64,000 nt of DNA, from positions 248,001-312,000 of the forward strand of contig NZ_QOKW01000004.1 in the NCBI RefSeq assembly GCF_008365375.1, given 5' to 3'. The notes below the pieces were generated by a model. It was not told the DNA's origin, searched no databases, and saw nothing but the letters and a program-made list of their open reading frames with translations. The position numbers were made by a program, and so were the translations under genes. Source of the DNA: Roseomonas genomospecies 6 (lineage in GTDB: Bacteria; Pseudomonadota; Alphaproteobacteria; Azospirillales; Azospirillaceae). Shown here in pieces: positions 61,573 through 64,000 of the stretch (position 1 is its first letter; every line of letters begins with the position of its first letter).

Positions 61573-62753
61573 CCACGCCCATGAACGCCTTCTCCCTCCG
61601 CGCCGCCGCCCTCGCCGGCACCGCCTTCGCCGCCCTGACGTCGGCCCCGGCCCTGGCCGAGCCCAGTTTCGACCTGATCCTCGGCGGCGATGCCTATTTC
61701 CAGGGCGCCACCATCCGCCAGCAGCAGGACGACGGCCTGCGCTCGCGCGAGTTCGCCAACCGCTACCGCCTCGTCGTCACCCCGACGGCCACCGCCGACA
61801 ACGGCCTGACCTACGGCGCGCGGCTGCGCATCGTGGCGGGCAACGGCGACCCCACCGTCTCGACCCGCAACATCGAGAACGACCGCGCCTTCCTCTTCGC
61901 CAACGGCGCCTTCGGCACGATCCAGGCGGGCGTCATCAACGGCCTGTCGGACGAGTATGGGAACATCGGCCCGAACGTCGAAGGCGTGGCCGGCAGCCCG
62001 GACAGCAACGGCATCCTGTTCCTGAACGGCTCCTCGACCTTCGGCGCCCTGCCGCTGGCCGCCACCAGCCTGCGCACGCTGATCGCCTATGACACCGGGA
62101 CCAAGTTCGTCTACATCACGCCGAGTTTCGGCGGCCTGTCGGCGGCGGTGTCCTACATGCCGCGCAGCGGCGACTCCAACACGTCGGTCAACCGCCGCAC
62201 GACCGATGCGCTGGGCGACGCGCTGTCCTTCCGCGACGTGGTGGAGGCCGGCGCCGCCTTCCAGACCGCCGTCGGTGACGTCAGCATCGAAGGCAGCGCC
62301 TTCTACGCGACCGGCCAGGCGGTGCGGCAGACCGACGGCGTCGTCAGCCAGTCCTTCGAGGACCTGAACTCCGTCCATGTCGGGGCCAGCGTCGGCTATG
62401 GGCCGGTGAAGGTCGGCGCCAGCTACGCCTACAGCGGCGACAGCGGCTACGCCGAGGGCCTCGCCCAGACGCGGGCGCAGCAGAACTGGATGTTCGGCGC
62501 GCAGTACAGCGCCGGGCCGCTTCTGTTCGCCGCCAATTACCTGCGGGCGCTGGGCAACGACAGCGCGACCATGAGCACGCCGAGCAAGGCCGACATCTGG
62601 CAGGGCGGCGTCACCTGGACCGTCGCCCCCGGCTTCACCGCCGGGCTGGAGTACGACTACGTGCAGTCCGCCCTTCAGGCGGGCCGCCCCGGCGGCGGCG
62701 ACCTGAAGGACCGCGCGCACATCCTGATGCTCGACACCCGTCTGGCCTTCTGA
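61569..62753 (+). CDS. Porin-like outer-membrane protein
   Basis: A 394-residue beta-barrel protein. The signal peptide ends near APALAEP. The remainder is a series of amphipathic strands with a FANRYRLVVTPTATADNGLTYG-like turn pattern and GTIQAGVINGLSDEYG, the eyelet-type loop of general porins. It ends DTRLAF with the terminal Phe needed for barrel insertion. ATG at 61569 overlaps the previous stop, and the ATG at 61581 is also possible. It would give the locus its own outer-membrane pore. Specificity is unknown. Confidence 0.85.
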   Translation: MTTPMNAFSLRAAALAGTAFAALTSAPALAEPSFDLILGGDAYFQGATIRQQQDDGLRSREFANRYRLVVTPTATADNGLTYGARLRIVAGNGDPTVSTRNIENDRAFLFANGAFGTIQAGVINGLSDEYGNIGPNVEGVAGSPDSNGILFLNGSSTFGALPLAATSLRTLIAYDTGTKFVYITPSFGGLSAAVSYMPRSGDSNTSVNRRTTDALGDALSFRDVVEAGAAFQTAVGDVSIEGSAFYATGQAVRQTDGVVSQSFEDLNSVHVGASVGYGPVKVGASYAYSGDSGYAEGLAQTRAQQNWMFGAQYSAGPLLFAANYLRALGNDSATMSTPSKADIWQGGVTWTVAPGFTAGLEYDYVQSALQAGRPGGGDLKDRAHILMLDTRLAF

Positions 62754-62767
62754 GGACGGTGACCGCC

Positions 62768-62808
62768 GCGGCCCCGGTTCGCGTTCCGGACCGGGGCCGC
62801 AGCGTTTT
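62768..62808 (+). terminator. Rho-independent terminator after the porin gene
   Basis: A perfect 11-bp GC-rich stem GCGGCCCCGGT/ACCGGGGCCGC with an 11-base loop is followed by AGCGTTTT. It closes the long plus-strand locus. Confidence 0.85.
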
Positions 62809-62898
62809 CGCCGGCCCGGCCCCCGATTATTTCGTTTGTTGGGGGCACGGACCGCGTCCTACCCTTACGGCCAGAACCAATCCTGAAGGGGTGTGCCG

Positions 62899-63321
62899 GT
62901 GTTTGCGTTCCATCTTGCCTTTCCCGTGAGGGACATCGAGGAAACCCGCCGTTTCTACGTCGATGTCCTGGGCTGCCGCGAGGGGCGGTCGACCGAGCGG
63001 TGGATCGACTTCGACTTCTTCGGCAACCAGATTTCCGCCCACCGCTCGTCCGAGCCGCGCTCGACCGAGACCAGCATGGTGGACGGCAAGGCGGTGCCGC
63101 TGCACCATTTCGGGGCGGTGCTGCCGCGCCCGGTTTGGGATGAGCTGCGCGCCCGGCTGGAGGCCGCCGGCACGACCTTCCTGCTGGAACCGCAAATCCG
63201 CTACGCCGGCAAGCCGTCGGAGCAGGGAACCTTCTTCATTCTCGATCCCTCCGGCAACGGGCTGGAGTTCAAGAGCTTCACCGACGAATCCGGCATGTTC
63301 GCCCAGGTCGAGGCGACCTGA
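62899..63321 (+). CDS. VOC-family (glyoxalase/dioxygenase-like) protein
   Basis: A 140-residue protein with the VOC opening FHLAFPVRDIEETRRFYVDVLGC and metal-ligand-type positions near HHFGAVLPR. The ending is TFFILDPSGNGLEFKSF, in which the Glu is the usual ligand. The GTG at 62899 is eight bases after AAGGGG. The one at 62893 is too close. It stands alone between the locus terminator and the antiporter genes. Substrate unknown. Confidence 0.87.
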   Translation: MFAFHLAFPVRDIEETRRFYVDVLGCREGRSTERWIDFDFFGNQISAHRSSEPRSTETSMVDGKAVPLHHFGAVLPRPVWDELRARLEAAGTTFLLEPQIRYAGKPSEQGTFFILDPSGNGLEFKSFTDESGMFAQVEAT

Positions 63322-63331
63322 GAAACACCGG

Positions 63332-63682
63332 CTAGGCCGGCGGGGCCGGCGGCACGTCGTCGCTGCCCTCGCTGCGGTCGCGGTAGAGGGCGGCGCGGGC
63401 CAGCAGCATCAGGGTGATGGGCGTGGTGACGCTCATGAAGATCATGATCAGGATCTCGTGCAGCACGAGGCGCGATTGCAGCACGGTGAAGCACAGCATC
63501 GACGCCAGCAGCACGGAGCCGATGCCCATGGTGGTGCCCAGCGTCGGGGCGTGAACGCGCTCGTAAAAGCTGCGCAGCCGCAAGAACCCGATGGACCCGA
63601 TCAGCGCCAGCGAGGCGCCGAGCAGGAGAAGCAACGCCACCGGAATCGCCGCCCAGACCGGCAGTTCGGCCAGATGCGTCAT
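63332..63682 (-). CDS. mnhG: Monovalent cation/proton antiporter subunit G
   Basis: A 116-residue membrane protein with three helices and the family motif GSIGFLRLRSFYERVHAPTLGTTMG. This is the G subunit of the Mnh/Mrp/Pha multi-subunit Na+ or K+/H+ antiporter of the inner membrane. The C-terminus is an acidic Pro-rich tail. It overlaps subunit F by 4 bases. Confidence 0.93.
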   Translation of the reverse strand: MTHLAELPVWAAIPVALLLLLGASLALIGSIGFLRLRSFYERVHAPTLGTTMGIGSVLLASMLCFTVLQSRLVLHEILIMIFMSVTTPITLMLLARAALYRDRSEGSDDVPPAPPA

Positions 63683-63960
63683 TCGATCACCTCTCCGCGC
63701 ATGAGGAACTTCGCCAGCGCCGCCGTCGCGACGAAGCCGAGCAGCGCGATGACCAGCGCCGCCTCGAAATAGAGCGTGCTCCCGGTGCGGATGCCGAAGA
63801 CCAGCAGCAGCATGGTGGCGTTGACGTACAGCGTGTCCAGCCCGAGCACGCGGTCCTGCGCCCGCGGCCCGCGCAACACGCGATAAGTCGCGCAGGCCAT
63901 CGCGACGACCAGCAGGATCTGCGCCAGGAAGATCGACCAGAGCAGCAGCGTGGCGGTCAT
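63679..63960 (-). CDS. mnhF: Monovalent cation/proton antiporter subunit F
   Basis: A 93-residue protein with three helices and the F-subunit pattern YRVLRGPRAQDRVLGLDTLYVN. GFVATAALAKFLMRGEVIE closes the chain. It overlaps both E and G genes by 4 bases, the standard E-F-G order of such operons. Confidence 0.93.
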   Translation of the reverse strand: MTATLLLWSIFLAQILLVVAMACATYRVLRGPRAQDRVLGLDTLYVNATMLLLVFGIRTGSTLYFEAALVIALLGFVATAALAKFLMRGEVIE

Positions 63961-64000
63961 TCGAAAATCTCCATCAGGCGCTTCTCGTACCGTCCCTTGA
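63957..64000 (-). CDS. mnhE: Monovalent cation/proton antiporter subunit E (C-terminus only)
   Basis: Only the last 14 codons are in the window (KGRYEKRLMEIFE then stop), overlapping the subunit F start by 4 bases. The ending and gene order identify it as subunit E. Confidence 0.75.
   Translation of the reverse strand, partial: KGRYEKRLMEIFE

Overview
The window looks like a chromosome or chromid segment of a high-GC alphaproteobacterium, most likely Azospirillum or a close Rhodospirillales relative. That placement is inferred from the strong GC bias, dense ATG/GTG operons with 4-nt overlaps, and the mix of TonB receptors, sugar and amino-acid ABC systems and type I secretion. No tRNA, rRNA, IS element, integrase or CRISPR array was found.

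Layout. (1) 1-3.5 kb: iron uptake on the minus strand. It holds the start of an iron-siderophore-type ABC ATPase, a TonB-dependent siderophore receptor with a Fur-like box, and an AraC regulator. (2) 3.5-5.4 kb: an A/T-rich islet with one P-loop ATPase resembling the Sll1717 family. (3) 5.4-13 kb: LysR/MFS efflux pair, a PhnB-like protein, a tiny unannotated ORF, glutamine-dependent NAD synthetase, and a convergent pair coding a nitrilase-fold protein and a winged-helix protein. (4) 13-20.5 kb: ROK repressor divergent from a sugar ABC importer, a sugar phosphate isomerase/epimerase and a Gfo/Idh dehydrogenase, which together read as one catabolic operon. (5) 20.5-26 kb: polar amino-acid ABC importer with its GntR regulator and a perfect operator palindrome, then a formaldehyde-dehydrogenase-like zinc dehydrogenase and a small membrane protein. 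(6) 26-31.7 kb: second iron operon with an STN-type TonB receptor, DUF4198, DUF3649, PepSY and DUF3325 proteins, again under a Fur-like box sharing its first 11 bases with the first.

(7) 32-62.8 kb is the striking part. A 2596-residue protein without signal peptide, built from seven near-identical ~155-residue repeats plus Ca-binding-like C-terminal loops, sits beside a complete type I secretion set (TolC-like, ABC, HlyD-like). The same strand continues with a 1027-residue fusion of a type I solute-binding domain, a beta domain resembling the ligand-gated-channel extracellular domain, and an MscS channel. Next come a lipoprotein and a TssJ-TssL-TssM-like trio, the envelope complex of type VI secretion but with no other T6SS gene and no Walker A in the TssM-like protein. 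After these come a DUF697 protein, a 56-residue membrane protein, a family-3 solute-binding protein, two SyrD/PvdE-type ABC exporters flanking an SPFH scaffold protein, a thioester-reductase-like dehydrogenase, a SET-domain protein, an acyltransferase-like protein and a porin, closed by a strong terminator. I read this as one envelope-spanning sensing/secretion locus that matches no standard system I know.

(8) 62.9-64 kb: a VOC protein and the E, F and G subunits of an Mnh/Pha-type cation/proton antiporter (E cut by the window edge).
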